A DNA stretch of 64,000 nucleotides from Schistocephalus solidus. Lineage: Eukaryota > Platyhelminthes > Cestoda > Diphyllobothriidea > Diphyllobothriidae. The notes below the pieces were generated by a model. It was not told the origin of the DNA. It made no database searches and worked only from the letters and a program-made list of their open reading frames with translations. The stretch lies in the NCBI GenBank assembly GCA_017591395.1, contig WEDG01005316.1, positions 1 through 64,000 of the forward strand, written 5' to 3'. Positions 24,875 to 37,000 of the stretch are shown here, piece by piece. A program made the position numbers and the translations under genes. Position 1 is the first letter of the stretch, and each line of letters begins with the position of its first letter.

Positions 24875-25026
24875 CTAGTAGAGGCGTTTTAGACGGCTCT
24901 GCCGGCCTTGATAGAGGTAGTAGGCGATACAGCATCCACCCACAAACAGAGTAACAATGAACAACCACCAGATAATTTGGGCGAACTTGCCCCAACGCGA
25001 GGGACGATTAGTGTCCTCAATGTGCT
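24875..25026 (-). CDS. Lectin exon 7: membrane helix and cytosolic tail
   Basis: A strong acceptor (TTCTTCTTCTCTATGACCTTG then TAG) precedes AGCACATTGAG. The exon encodes HIEDTNRPSRWGKFAQ, a helix IIWWLFIVTLFVGGCCIAYYL and the tail YQGRQSRLKRLY, then TAG at 24877-24875. Human VIP36 ends with a single helix and a basic tail closing KRFY; the aromatic end residue and basic stretch fit ER exit and coat binding. The phase (two bases in) fits the preceding exon candidates. Confidence 0.85.
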
Positions 25027-28000
25027 CTACAAGGTCATAGAGAAGAAGAACATGTTTGAGAGTTCGCATTAACTACCTTCGCAGGTGACAGAAGCAAACA
25101 TATCTCAGCTACGGCTGGATCAGAGAATGAGTGCAGAATGGTAAGGGAAGTAAAGCAGCTATCGTCAAAGAAAGCCCACACGAAAGACGCTCCACGCACT
25201 TCTCGATGCGGCGGGGAAAATACAGAGACATCTTTGGGGTTTAGTGACAACGTGGTGTTTGACGATTTTATCTGGCACTAGCCGGAGAGAAATGCAACAC
25301 AAACCTTCTTGTTCGGTAAACCCAAGAAATGACATGTCAAAACTGACAGCAGTGAATAACTACGCAGGGGGAAAACATGAACAAATTCTGCCTAAACTTC
25401 CGGTTTGAAAGGATATTTCACTAAGTAGGGAATGAAGTCGTTTACCTGGCGATCAATTCTAGCAGAAACAGTGTGATGGCCTGAATTCATGCGAACAGGC
25501 GAACACTAAAAAGGAGACTGTGCTGACCTTTGAAAGTAACTACTACAGCAGGTCGTCTGGTGGTGGATGGTGGAAAGACGGCAAGTGAAAACTACCTGTG
25601 AAGTAAGTACTCGCAGATCTAACCAGCCCCGAACCGTGTGATAAAATAACTTCGGTTGTGGCTGGGCAGGGAGCTGGCTTATCTATGAAGAAGTCATAAA
25701 CATGGGACGTATTGCTACATGGCGAGTGTTTCACCTTATTTAGTAAGCCTTCTCCCAGGCACTATCAAACATCGTTGAAAGCTGAAGAGTTTCATTCCAG
25801 GGGGAATAGATCTATGCTTTCGGAGCTCGAAACTGAGTAAACCATACCGCTGACCTAGCAAAATCAGCCCTATCTACATGGACTAAACCTACTCACAGAG
25901 ATGATTGCCCTGTAACCAAGTGCAAGCGCAAAATCTATTCTCCAGCTGTGCAACACGAATAAAAATGTAGTTAAGCAATCTGAATTTCGAATGCGAGGAA
26001 GTATATTGTGACAATTTAAAAACATCGTCTGGGCAATTCAATAAAAACATACAGCGAAGGAGGCAAACGGGGGACCAAAGCTTACGGGGACTGGGCGCAT
26101 GAGCCAAATTGTCAGGGATTACGAGTGTAAAAGTCAGATGCAACCCTCGCAAAGGTATCCGTACACCCTGGTAGCCCGCTAGATGCTCTAAAACATTAAT
26201 GGCTGAATATAATTAATCGGTGAAAATTTTTCACAACAAGCAGATTTCGATTCGTACAACAATGGAAACCCGACGCTTGTACCGCACTTCGTTCTCGGGC
26301 AGAAGTTCTGGTGGAGAGGACGAGAACCGGCATGAGCGACGTGAGTCTTATTTATACCTGCTACTTCTTCGAGATGTATGAAATATCAAAATTTTCTGGA
26401 GTCGGAGGCAGTGAGCAATGATCAGCACTGAAAACATCGGTCTATGGAGCAGCTGATAAAATTCTCGGATTAACTCAGCGGCGCCGCAGTGATTGGATAA
26501 GTGGACGAACCCTGCAATTGTCTGTCCAGACGGCTCGAACCAGGTACCGCAACGATGCTTCCTTCCACCAACTCCGGAACATGATAGCAAAGTCGGTTAG
26601 GAATTACCGGCAGAAATATTGGCATGAAATAGTGATCTCAAGGAAGCAGGCCTCAAACGTTGGTGACACTCGAAAACTCTACCAAATTATCCGCCAGGTT
26701 AGTGGTAAGCCCTCGACACTTTGTGACTCTGTTCGCGATGCTAATGGTGAGTTTAGTGCTGATAAATCAGCGAAGATCGATCGCTGGCGTGAGCACTTCG
26801 AGCATTTCCTTAACTTTGATGAGCAACTAATCACACCTTCGCTCTCCTCCGCAGCAGAGTTTCATCCCTCTCCAGGTTATGCAGTCGTGCGACCCCCTTT
26901 TCGAGGGAGGGGTTGACAATGGAATACAGAGGCTGCACAACAACAAAAAACTCGGAGATGACGGTATTCCTAAAAGGCTTGTGTCGACACTAGCACCACT
27001 GTCGACACGCCTGAAACGAGGCAGTCCGCACTCACTGCAACAATATTGCGAGGATATCTCAGGCCATCCAAGAAAGACGACTGAGGTGGTTTGGGCACGC
27101 CCTCCGTCGTTTGCCTCACGAGCTCATTTCTACTGCTCTCCATCGGCCGCCGTTGCCCAGCTGGAGACGCCCAAGAGGAGGTGAACTCAAGACCTGACTC
27201 GACACGGTTAGGCAAGACATAGAGGCGCTGCTTGGACCTTTGGTATTCGGTATCTGGCGCTGGACAAAAGAATGATCTGAGCTGTCCAGGTCTACTGCCG
27301 CATATCTTCACGCATGGAGATAAGTGATATAATCGAGGGCAATTAGATCAAGCATGATCGCAGCCTTAACAAGTACAAGTATAAGGAGGCCCATATGAAG
27401 CCTCCTTTTAGCTGGAGTTAACTTTATGAAATGTTTTCGAAAATCGACGCAAGGACCGGTCTCAAACCTAATAAAGTTATTCATTCTGTATGCAGAAGAA
27501 TGACGATAAGAAATATGCTATGGAAGAATTTATATGCGGTCAAGGCGCAAGCGACCCGAGTGGAGTGGTCACTACACAAAAATAAAAAAATATCGACCGA
27601 ATACCTCATAACTCGTGCTCATGCATCCATGATTTTTATTTTAGATTGCGCTTTCGGCGTGCATCGAGCGAACTGAGAGGAAAAAAACTATGTGCAAAGT
27701 CAATATCAGAGGGAGTGGGAACTAACTTAATGGTTAGAGAATAGTGAGAGGCACATAACTCACCTCTTTCAGCCTCGGCGGTTGCAGCAAATGGTTCAAT
27801 AAGAGAACGATCCTCTAACAATTGTTCAGCCTAAAACGCCAAAACATACAGAAAGGAGCACCAAAAGAGAAAATACTCCTTCTGCTGCTAAGGGATCTTT
27901 TTGGGCGATAAAAAACGCAGGCTCTTAGCAAATATATAAAAAATTGTGATAACAGAACCCGATGTAAGAAACACGCCAGGTACGAGTTCATGATTACGTG

Positions 28001-31000
28001 CACTAGTGAAAAGACGGAGACCTTGAAGCTAGTTTGGTAATTAGTACCACAAAGAAAGGCCAGGATGTCGTCAGCGCCTTAAGTCTATATCTAGTGTTGA
28101 TTAAGGATCCCACCTTGGAAGGCTGAAGATTAAAAAACCTTAGAATTTCATATGGCAATTATAAACATATGCACGGGGTCAAGGCCTGAGACGCACTGAC
28201 CTGTGTAATTTGCTGCAAACAGATGCTGCGGTACTAATAAGGGGTAACAACCATGAGAGGTGCGCGCACACGTCTTGTTGATCAAATTACACTAAATGCT
28301 GGTTAGTGTCACATGACAGCGTTTCCATTTTGACCCTAAGTGGTCAGTTTGTTGGGCATAATCAGGAACAGGAATACAGATACCATAAGAGAGCGTGTCG
28401 AGCATCTCCTGGAGCTGACTGCGCATGATTTAGGGTAGCTACCGAGCGATGGGGTTGTTTTGCGAATTGGCCTCTGAGAGTAAAGCAGTAGTTTTGAAAC
28501 CAACTTCGGGAGGGCAAAATTTCTCTGGTGCAATAGCTAGCGGTAGTTAATGTGAAACATTTACCATCATAATGACCATCGACTGACAGACAGTTAGGGC
28601 GACTAAAGCTGCCTCTATAAAAGCATGAAGTCGATACGAAACATACCACAGCAGTTAGAGGATAAGCAAGTGAAGCCCGAGAAAGGTTGCGCAGAACGGG
28701 CAAAGTCCAACGCTCGATATGCAGGATAAAAGTCGATAATGACCTCCATATCCACGTAGTCAGTTGGTGTAAGTCTGTTAATATCGTAGTAGGTCTTCGC
28801 TGGTTTTTCAATGTCACTGTCTAGGTACCCGTTCTTTTCCCCATACTGTGCTGGCTCCAGCAAATATGGTTAGATGTCGTAGAAGCCTTCAAGGAGTCTA
28901 CAGCTCAGGAGTAATCAGTGAAGGGCATGTCGCCTACCTGCGGGCCCACTAAGCGAGTGTGCAGACAGCTTATGAGCGCGCAGTGGAACGCTAGTTCATC
29001 CCTAATAACGTCAAAGAAGCTATTCCCCAAGCAGTGAAGACGGCCCCAAAGACTGGCAACTTTAAAGAGGTTTCTTTTACACCCTTTTATATGTCCAAAT
29101 GTGATTGCACAGATTACATTTTCGTTGTATAGTGTGAACTCAGTTTAACAAGAGTAAGGGGAGGTTATAGTCGCATATGAAACAGAAGTCATGGGTTGAG
29201 AGCCATCCAGCAAATTACTTTCAAAACCCTGTAGTTGGTGAGGGCCTAACAGGTTAAGAGTAAAGGTTTCTATTGGGGCATGAGTACTGATCAACCTTTG
29301 CACAACAAAGTGAACAATGTGACGTCAATACACCGCGAAAGTCTGTATAGGCTACGCAGATGAAAGGTGAGGGCAAACGGCGCAGTAGAAAACCACTTTC
29401 TACAGTTTGTTAGGTCAGAAAATTTCCTAGTGGGGCATGCAGTCTTCACCGCAGGGCACAACAACAGGCTTATTAGTTATTCGTCTGACCCAATCAAGAA
29501 CCTGTGGATTTGTTTCCAGATTAGCAGGGCGTGACTCGACCAACGTGCTCAATTTGGTAGGGGACTGCCACGCATGTAGGGCACGACCTGACCGAAAGGG
29601 GTTAAAGTGAATCGATAGCTCGCTAGCCAGTTTCTTGTAAGACTGTTTGTGAAAAGAGTAGCCTACTATGCCAGATTTACCTGCGCAACGAGTCTTAGAC
29701 GCCAACGACAAGTTCTGACATGGCTCTGGCATTGAAATTCTATTTAAATTGCATAAAATACCAGATGGAATTCACGGAGCTGTTAGACCAGGGCTTCACA
29801 CTGGGACGCCTTTTTAACATTTAATAACTCTTTTCCAGAGAAAAAGTAAGACCCATCCTGGTTACGATAGGTCTAGTCACCGGTACATGGTGCGGGGTCT
29901 CACCAGAAGATGTTGCTCATGTGGTGAAAACGGTTCATTCATTGCAATTGAGGCGTTGGTAATCGGCAAGTTTAAAGTTACTAAGTCTAGACCGGCTAGG
30001 GTAACACAAGGCACAATTTATCCGCAGGCCACCCGCCATAACCTAATTCACTTTAGAAAAAAATGTAAAAAATGAGTCTATGGGCTATATGATCTCACTG
30101 AGGAGCGAACGAGACCAAAAGGGCCGAAAAATGTAGGCCTGTAGGAGTGATGGCACGGTATGCGCACTTTAAAATTAAAAAATGCGAATCCAGGAGCTCA
30201 CTTTGGACAAGAGGGGTGTAATCTGGGGGAGGGGTGTTTAAAATGCATCTAGAGTTCCTCTTGCTAAATCTACCCGGTTCCACAGAGTAGTGAAGCACAG
30301 GGGTAAGGGTGGTGATTTACGCGCGAATCGCCTTACAATGACCGGGTCCTGCCTAGTATCGGTCTTACCATCTAGTCCCACTTTCAGTGTCATTCATGGC
30401 ACGACCAGGTCAAGAAGATTGGCGTTGAGATAGGGTATGACGGCTAGTCTAGCATAACAACACATGCACCACAACCTGGCTACTCCGTCTGTCAAAAACT
30501 AAACCAGGCTTTACTGTTGGAGATATACTGACTACCCCAACTGTGTTTCGCGCGACATTTGAAATGGTTTTCGGGGTTGACTGCTGAAATCAGCACGGTT
30601 TACCGGAGCTTTAGATAAGAACTAGGCAGCAGATTGGAGCAGAGTGAATTAAGACGATCTAGAGCCTAAACATGTCACAATGGCCATGAAAATCCCAAAT
30701 TCCGCAGTTTACGAAGCCTGCCTCGATACTCTGTTTCCAATAAGTTAATGCACACGCATAAACCAGGTACCTATAATTCAAGCCTTGAGAAAGCGCTTAA
30801 CAGAAGGACGTGTGTGGTAGTGGCCGCAGTACAAAAGTGGCTTGGACACAAAAAAATATATTCAACGCTTACTGTGTATTGCACGTGGACATCATAGGTC
30901 TTCAAGAACAGTATATCATGATTATCTAAAAGATAAAAATAATCAAGGTAAAAGGAAACGAGGAGCGACCAGACCACATGGTGCATAAAATATCGATTAC

Positions 31001-34000
31001 GGCTTTACGTTTTTTGAAAGTTAAACATTGAAAAAGACCAGGGCGATGCTTTGAATATCACATCGGTCAGCACTACGAATAGAGCTGCCCATAGATCTAG
31101 GCCACTGTAACAGACTTATCCCACTAAAAGCTGCCTAAATAGTTTCGAGACCTCAAACAACATTAATTATCGGACTCATATTCCTTGGTTGCCCCGGGAG
31201 CGCAGTACTGCTACCTCAAGTTCGGCATGCCATGACCTAATGCGGTCAGACTACGTATGCCTAAGGTCTTGCCGAATGCGGAATAAGTAGGCACCACAAC
31301 CAACAGCGGGGCCGTTAGATCTGGGTATGTGAAATGCTGTAAGGGTAAGAAAGCATGCATAAAACGCAGAAACTCCACAAACAGCCACTGGGGAAGGCAG
31401 CCATAGAAGAAGCCCGCGGAAAGGATACTTTGGGAATCGTGAGTTTCTAAATGGCGTCACCTTGGTATCAGACAGCGAGGACAGGCAGAAACTGGTTAAA
31501 ACCCGATGATTGAGAAGCTCATCAGCACGAAGCGTTTAAAAGATATATGGTGGGAAGTAAGTTAGGGAGTCACCTGTTAAGTCGCCAGTTGCAGCAGAAA
31601 GACCCAAAAAGTAGCCAGTTGGAAGTTTTACCCCGTGGACGCTGAAACACTCGGCCCACTTGCTTTTAGCGCCCACGTCAATATAGACCTATAATGATGA
31701 AAAAAGCGAGCAGTCAGTTCAGATAAATGCACAGATTGAGAAAATCAGCCGGTTTTGATCTCAGTTATGAAGCGGTGCAGATAAAATCAGTCTGTGTGTA
31801 CTCTTAATCATTACTTACGCGGTTGGTGCCTCTGCTGAAGCCCCTTCAAAAATCGCACAGACAAACAAAGATACAGCCATCCGGAAGGGATAAAGTTCGA
31901 AGGGATTAAGAGCGTTTGTCGAATGTCATCGAAAAAGACGAAAAGGAGATCGAAGGGGCCGACAACCGGTCATAAATCAGCGTAGAAGCTTATGAATAAG
32001 TTAAAAGTGATTTGACGAAGAGAAAGCATTGCACGATGGGTTTTCCCTTAGTTATCTTAGGACCAGAAAACCGAAATAATGAGAAAATGCATCAGTTGGT
32101 TGCTAAAAAACATCACGTTTGGTAGTGTTTATAGAACTGTTTTACAGGAACAACAAAATAGTAAACTTAAGATGGGATGAACTCAAGAAAAATTTAAGAG
32201 GCGATCAGAGTAATAAGGATAGATCAAACAAAATAATACTACAGTTTTGCCGGAGACATTCTGGTTCAAAGGCCCTTAGGCTCCATCGTGTGAACTTAAT
32301 TTGACGATTTGGGCTGTGAAGCCAACTTAATTGTCTGTTTATCCTTTTGTAGAAGTGGGAGACATAGAGGTTTGTGCCTACCGTCAGCTTCTCTTTTTCG
32401 TAGCGTATTTTGGCCTGGGCACCATTTTCGTGGTTCCGGAACGACGAGTGACAACCTGCGAGCTGCGTATGAGTGCCGTCCTTATCATGGTCATATACAA
32501 TGCTGCCGTTGGAGACCATAGCACTGATATAAGGATGTTGATGGGAGTGTTCCCCGTTGTGGTTGTTGTATGTGTCAAAGAAGATCCCGAGCCCACGGAA
32601 ATGCTCTGCCCCTCCGAGAGCATGCCCTGTGAGAGGGAATTGATGGATGTAAGATAAACAAATAGCCCCAAACTGGAGAAATAAAAGGTTGAATTGAAAA
32701 CATAATACGGCTTGTCGCAAAGAGGGAAAACGTGACTGCTTGGTGTGTTCTGTCGACGCAAATTCCGTACATGCACCATATCCATCTTAATGAGCTTCAG
32801 AGTTTCGACATCGGTAGATGACATGAGATGTAAGACCCGGAAATGGGTGCAATACCGTCCCCGTCGCAAACCAATACTTTCATGGAGACGTCGCATTGAA
32901 AATACTTCAGATCATTTCCTCAAAAGTTCGGTGCCAAGACAAGGTGCTATGGCAGAGCAGACTTAACTGCCAATTTTACAGTTGCCAACAAATATATATA
33001 TTGTATTGAAGTATCTCTGCAGAAAGCTAATTTGCAGGCGAAAAATCGGCTAGCCGGAGTTGATATTGCATAGGACTAGTATTCTACAAGTGACTATGCT
33101 AAGTGGGATCCCAGCAAGTGTGCAGAAAAAACTTCAAAATTATCCATCTGAACATTCTCCGTTAAAGAGATGACGGTGTTGGTTCAAGCACGTCCTCCAT
33201 AAGTTCCCCAAGGAATTCATTAGGGGTAATATATTAGTGAACATGCTTTTTATCTCCTAACAATGACAGCATAATGTTTCGAAAAAGATAGACGAAAATT
33301 CTGAACCGAAAGGGCGAATTAAAACTTCACCCCCTAGGTTAAATAGGAAGCATGATTAACCATACAAGTTTAATACCCTGACTACTATCGTGAGAGGGAT
33401 TTAAGAAGAGGTTTCCTTAGGGGGTGCACATGATATTTACAGTGGCGAAGAAAAAGCATTTAGAAGGACTATCAACACGAAGCTCAGATACAAGAATAAT
33501 CAATATATTCATCACCTAGGGGTTGCCGCGGGGCCAATCCGAATAAGCTACAGCAATTTACTTTAACGCGGCAGGCAAGGAATAAAAGGGAAAACTATAG
33601 TTCTAGGTATTGACCGTCAATAGTGCTAATTGTGAAAAGTAAAACGATGAACTTTATGTTGGATGTATGGTAATAGCAATCTATGCGGACGTTGCATCTT
33701 AACCATTTCAGGGTTCCGCCACTGGGTGCGTGATAGTCGATCAAAGCGTGAAGGCAATGCCTTCGAAGCAGACCATACTTGCACTCGCACCCACCTGAAG
33801 GTTCACCTCCCATCCACATTTAAAATACATCATGCGAAAAGCCTTGACGGCGTTAAATTAAACTACTGTAGTGCAGTAGACACGTTGAAAACAAAGCCGA
33901 CAAACTTAGCAATTCAAAAAGGGAGAATAATGCAGCAGTAAATGGCCATCATTCAAATCTTCAATCCACAAGCCACTTGGAGAAATTTGCAAATGCAACC

Positions 34001-37000
34001 AACGGGGTGCAAGAACTGAACTAACACTAGAACACTACGATCGTCATCCGGGTCGCTCGATTCAAGTCTCTTAGTTGCTATTTTCTTCGAAGATCCTGTA
34101 AAATGAAGGGCGAAGGCCATAAGAATTATTGGGCCAACGTAGTCACATCAATTGAGCATGGCCTGGGCATCGGTAACAATCAAAACTACAAATTAGTCCG
34201 TCTAATAAGTTGCAGGCCACCAACACTGAGCGACTATTTACTGTGGGCGACAACCTGACTGTGAAAGACACGGCCAAGTTCGATAGCGGGCTAGAGTACT
34301 TCAGTGCATTCTCGAATATGATTATCCCCATGTCACTTTACCTCTCTCTTCGATAGTGGAGCTTGGTTCGTATGACCCTGATATTCGGGGAGAAAACACC
34401 GATAAAACAGAAGCGGAGTAACAAAAAAGCGCCACATTGATGGTATCTCGGCTAACAGATATACCAATTGTATCACTATTCTCTCGGTTGAGCGGTCATT
34501 TGGGCATAAAATAAAACTTAATAACTGCCTACTTTCAGGTTGAAGATAATCTGTGCAAGAATTACCACGGATTAATTACATTAAGGCTGATGCAATGGTT
34601 TTAGTCATCTTTAATTTTGTACGGTTTTAAAATGAGCATGATGCAGGCATCGAAAACTGTTCATGGTCTTGTCTACAACAATCTCGCACAAGCATTCGAT
34701 ATCCAGACGGGCGTTCAGAGCGGTGTCACATGCCATTCACATACTTGACTGTATTCAGGAAAATAGCGTACGCCGTGTCGCGAGTCAAATTTGCATAAAA
34801 TGCCGACTGACCAAGAGTTACTAATTTGGCTATACTGCACTGCTAGCGCCAGACCTTGATGACCTGCATAATTAACTGGATAAGGCATTGGAATAAAAAC
34901 CATCGGAAGTTACATGGTCATGAGCTAAAATCCTAGGAGATCAGGGTTAGGACTACATTCAGGGTTATAGACAGGGTTAAGGTTAGGGTTGGGGTTAATA
35001 GTAAGTTCAGGGTTAAAGTTAGCGTCAGGGCTAAAACGCGGGAATAAGTACTCTTCCTGGAATTCAGCAAAAGGCCATCTGTATTAATGGACAGGAGGTT
35101 CCTATTCCCTTGTATTACTATTAAGTGTTCGAACTTGAATAAGTCACTAAATTAGTTAGATCACCTATTAGAACTATTAACGAAATGCGAAGGACGAAGG
35201 TGTTCCTCAACCATCAGTTTGGAGAGATAAACTGTTAAGCTTATTGGCGATGAGGTATTACTCGACAGTTTGACCGTCACGAAAGGCTGTTTCCATCGTG
35301 TGCCCAACAGCATGATGGGCATAGGAACGGTAACTTGCGCGTGAATTAGTTTGTGGTAATATTAGACTTTTCACGGCGTCTACCGAACTCTATCCTCCAT
35401 AACCTTCCTGGGCCCGGCATCAAGAAAGAGTCGCGAATACCACAAGCGGGATGAGGCGCAGTGGGTGAGAAATTTAAAAAGTCCATCTACGGGTGCCACA
35501 CACGCCTGCTCCACGCACGAAGGACTAGGATTTCACAGAAACATAAGCAGGGGGCGGCTCGGATCCCAGCTGAATGGGTGTCATAAAGGTTGACTTTTCG
35601 GCCTGGGAGGACGGAGTTATCCCGTCATGGCTAGTAGCGTAGAGAGATAGTTTTAAAACGTCAGATTGTTTATAGGGAAAAAGATGCGTTGAACGCCATG
35701 GGGATGTAGTCCACAGTCGACTACTCTCTCTTTCAGGCACCAGTCATTCCAGGCCAGTCGGCCAGTTGATGTGGGTATTGGGCGCAGGTGGATAGGCCGG
35801 CGTGAACCTGTGCCTATGCGTGTCACCAAACCCCCATGTGTGGCACGTTATGAGAAGGAGTCCGAATAACGCGTGCTGCGACTCACCGCACCCACCGTGT
35901 GGCTCGAAAATTTATTAGAGACGATGCTAGTCGAAAATACATGACAGCCTCCGAAAATGGCCAACTGTTTCACATTAAAATTCTCGGCGTGTATCAGACA
36001 TTTGATAAATTAATCCTGCACGGCGGAGTATGGTGGTTTATTGAAACAGAAGACGAGTGAAAGCTGGAGATTTTTATAATACGCTTGCTTATGCATGAAT
36101 TCCGTGAGGAACACACAAACACAGGCTAACTGCGCATCTGTACTTATGACAAGGTGAGGATTTTCGAAAACAACCAGGAAAGGTGGTTGAGTGATTTGGG
36201 CAAGTTCTCTACCTCCTCGTCCCATGCGATGAGTTAAGCATGACTGTCGTAAAAACGGCCTTACAGTCTCACTATAGGTGTCAAAAAGATAAACCCAAAA
36301 TTTAGTACAAATATCAACGATGCTTGGAATTCAGGTAGCATAGATTTTCCACCTCGCAATATTACCCGAAATACTGAAGTCTTTTCGATTCTAAAAAAAA
36401 TTACTAAATTAGGGTTGTACTACTGGGTTTCGTAAAACAGTTTCAAGATATTTAAGTCACGTCATTATGCCGATCTTCGAACTAGCTGCTTTTCGGCCAA
36501 AATTGAAACAAAATGAATACTTAAGTACTCCGAATTTTTCCCATTGGTTGACGATACCCTTATGAATTCGAATATATTTTATAGAAAACATGCACAAAAT
36601 ATTCCTTCTTGTACTCAGTTGGTAGCAAATTACATCTTTAGAGTACATCGTTGAGGAAAGGTTATTTTAAGGTTAAAAAACTTTTTAAAACCGACCTATC
36701 AGTAGACTATTATTGGGTGTTGCATAACCAAATGACGTATGCTTTTCAGCTAAAAAACCACACATTTCTCTATATCATTAAGAAAAAGTCATGTTGCTCA
36801 TAAAATTTTGCAATAGATGTGGACCATGTTGTATACCTTAAAAGGTGCATTGATACACGGGCAGATATGGTACTCTAGAAAAGGAGGTTAAGCGGTCTTA
36901 AAAACTCACATAGTTATAAACTTTTTAAAACCAAAAGATACTCTTTTAGGAGTAATTGTTTTAAGAAAATGTAGTCTTTTAGCAACTGAGTACGAGATAG

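Larger units (their letters stand above)
25027..29449 (-). other. Intron 6 of the lectin gene (about 4.4 kb)
   Basis: It is bounded by GTGAAG and CTTGTAG if the exon 6 candidate is correct. It contains an RTE-type LINE remnant in antisense orientation (26425-27310) and the alternative exon candidate at 28647-28845. No other feature was recognised. Confidence 0.55.

Noticed and set aside
32840..32870. GDGIA string on the minus strand as the upstream lectin exon
   Set aside because: The surrounding codons do not fit the family and there is no suitable donor. The true GDGFAFWYT exon with flanking family similarity is at 38667-38879.
36262..36280. T7-promoter-like CTCACTATAGG (vector contamination)
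   Set aside because: Only part of the T7 consensus is present and no vector sequence surrounds it.
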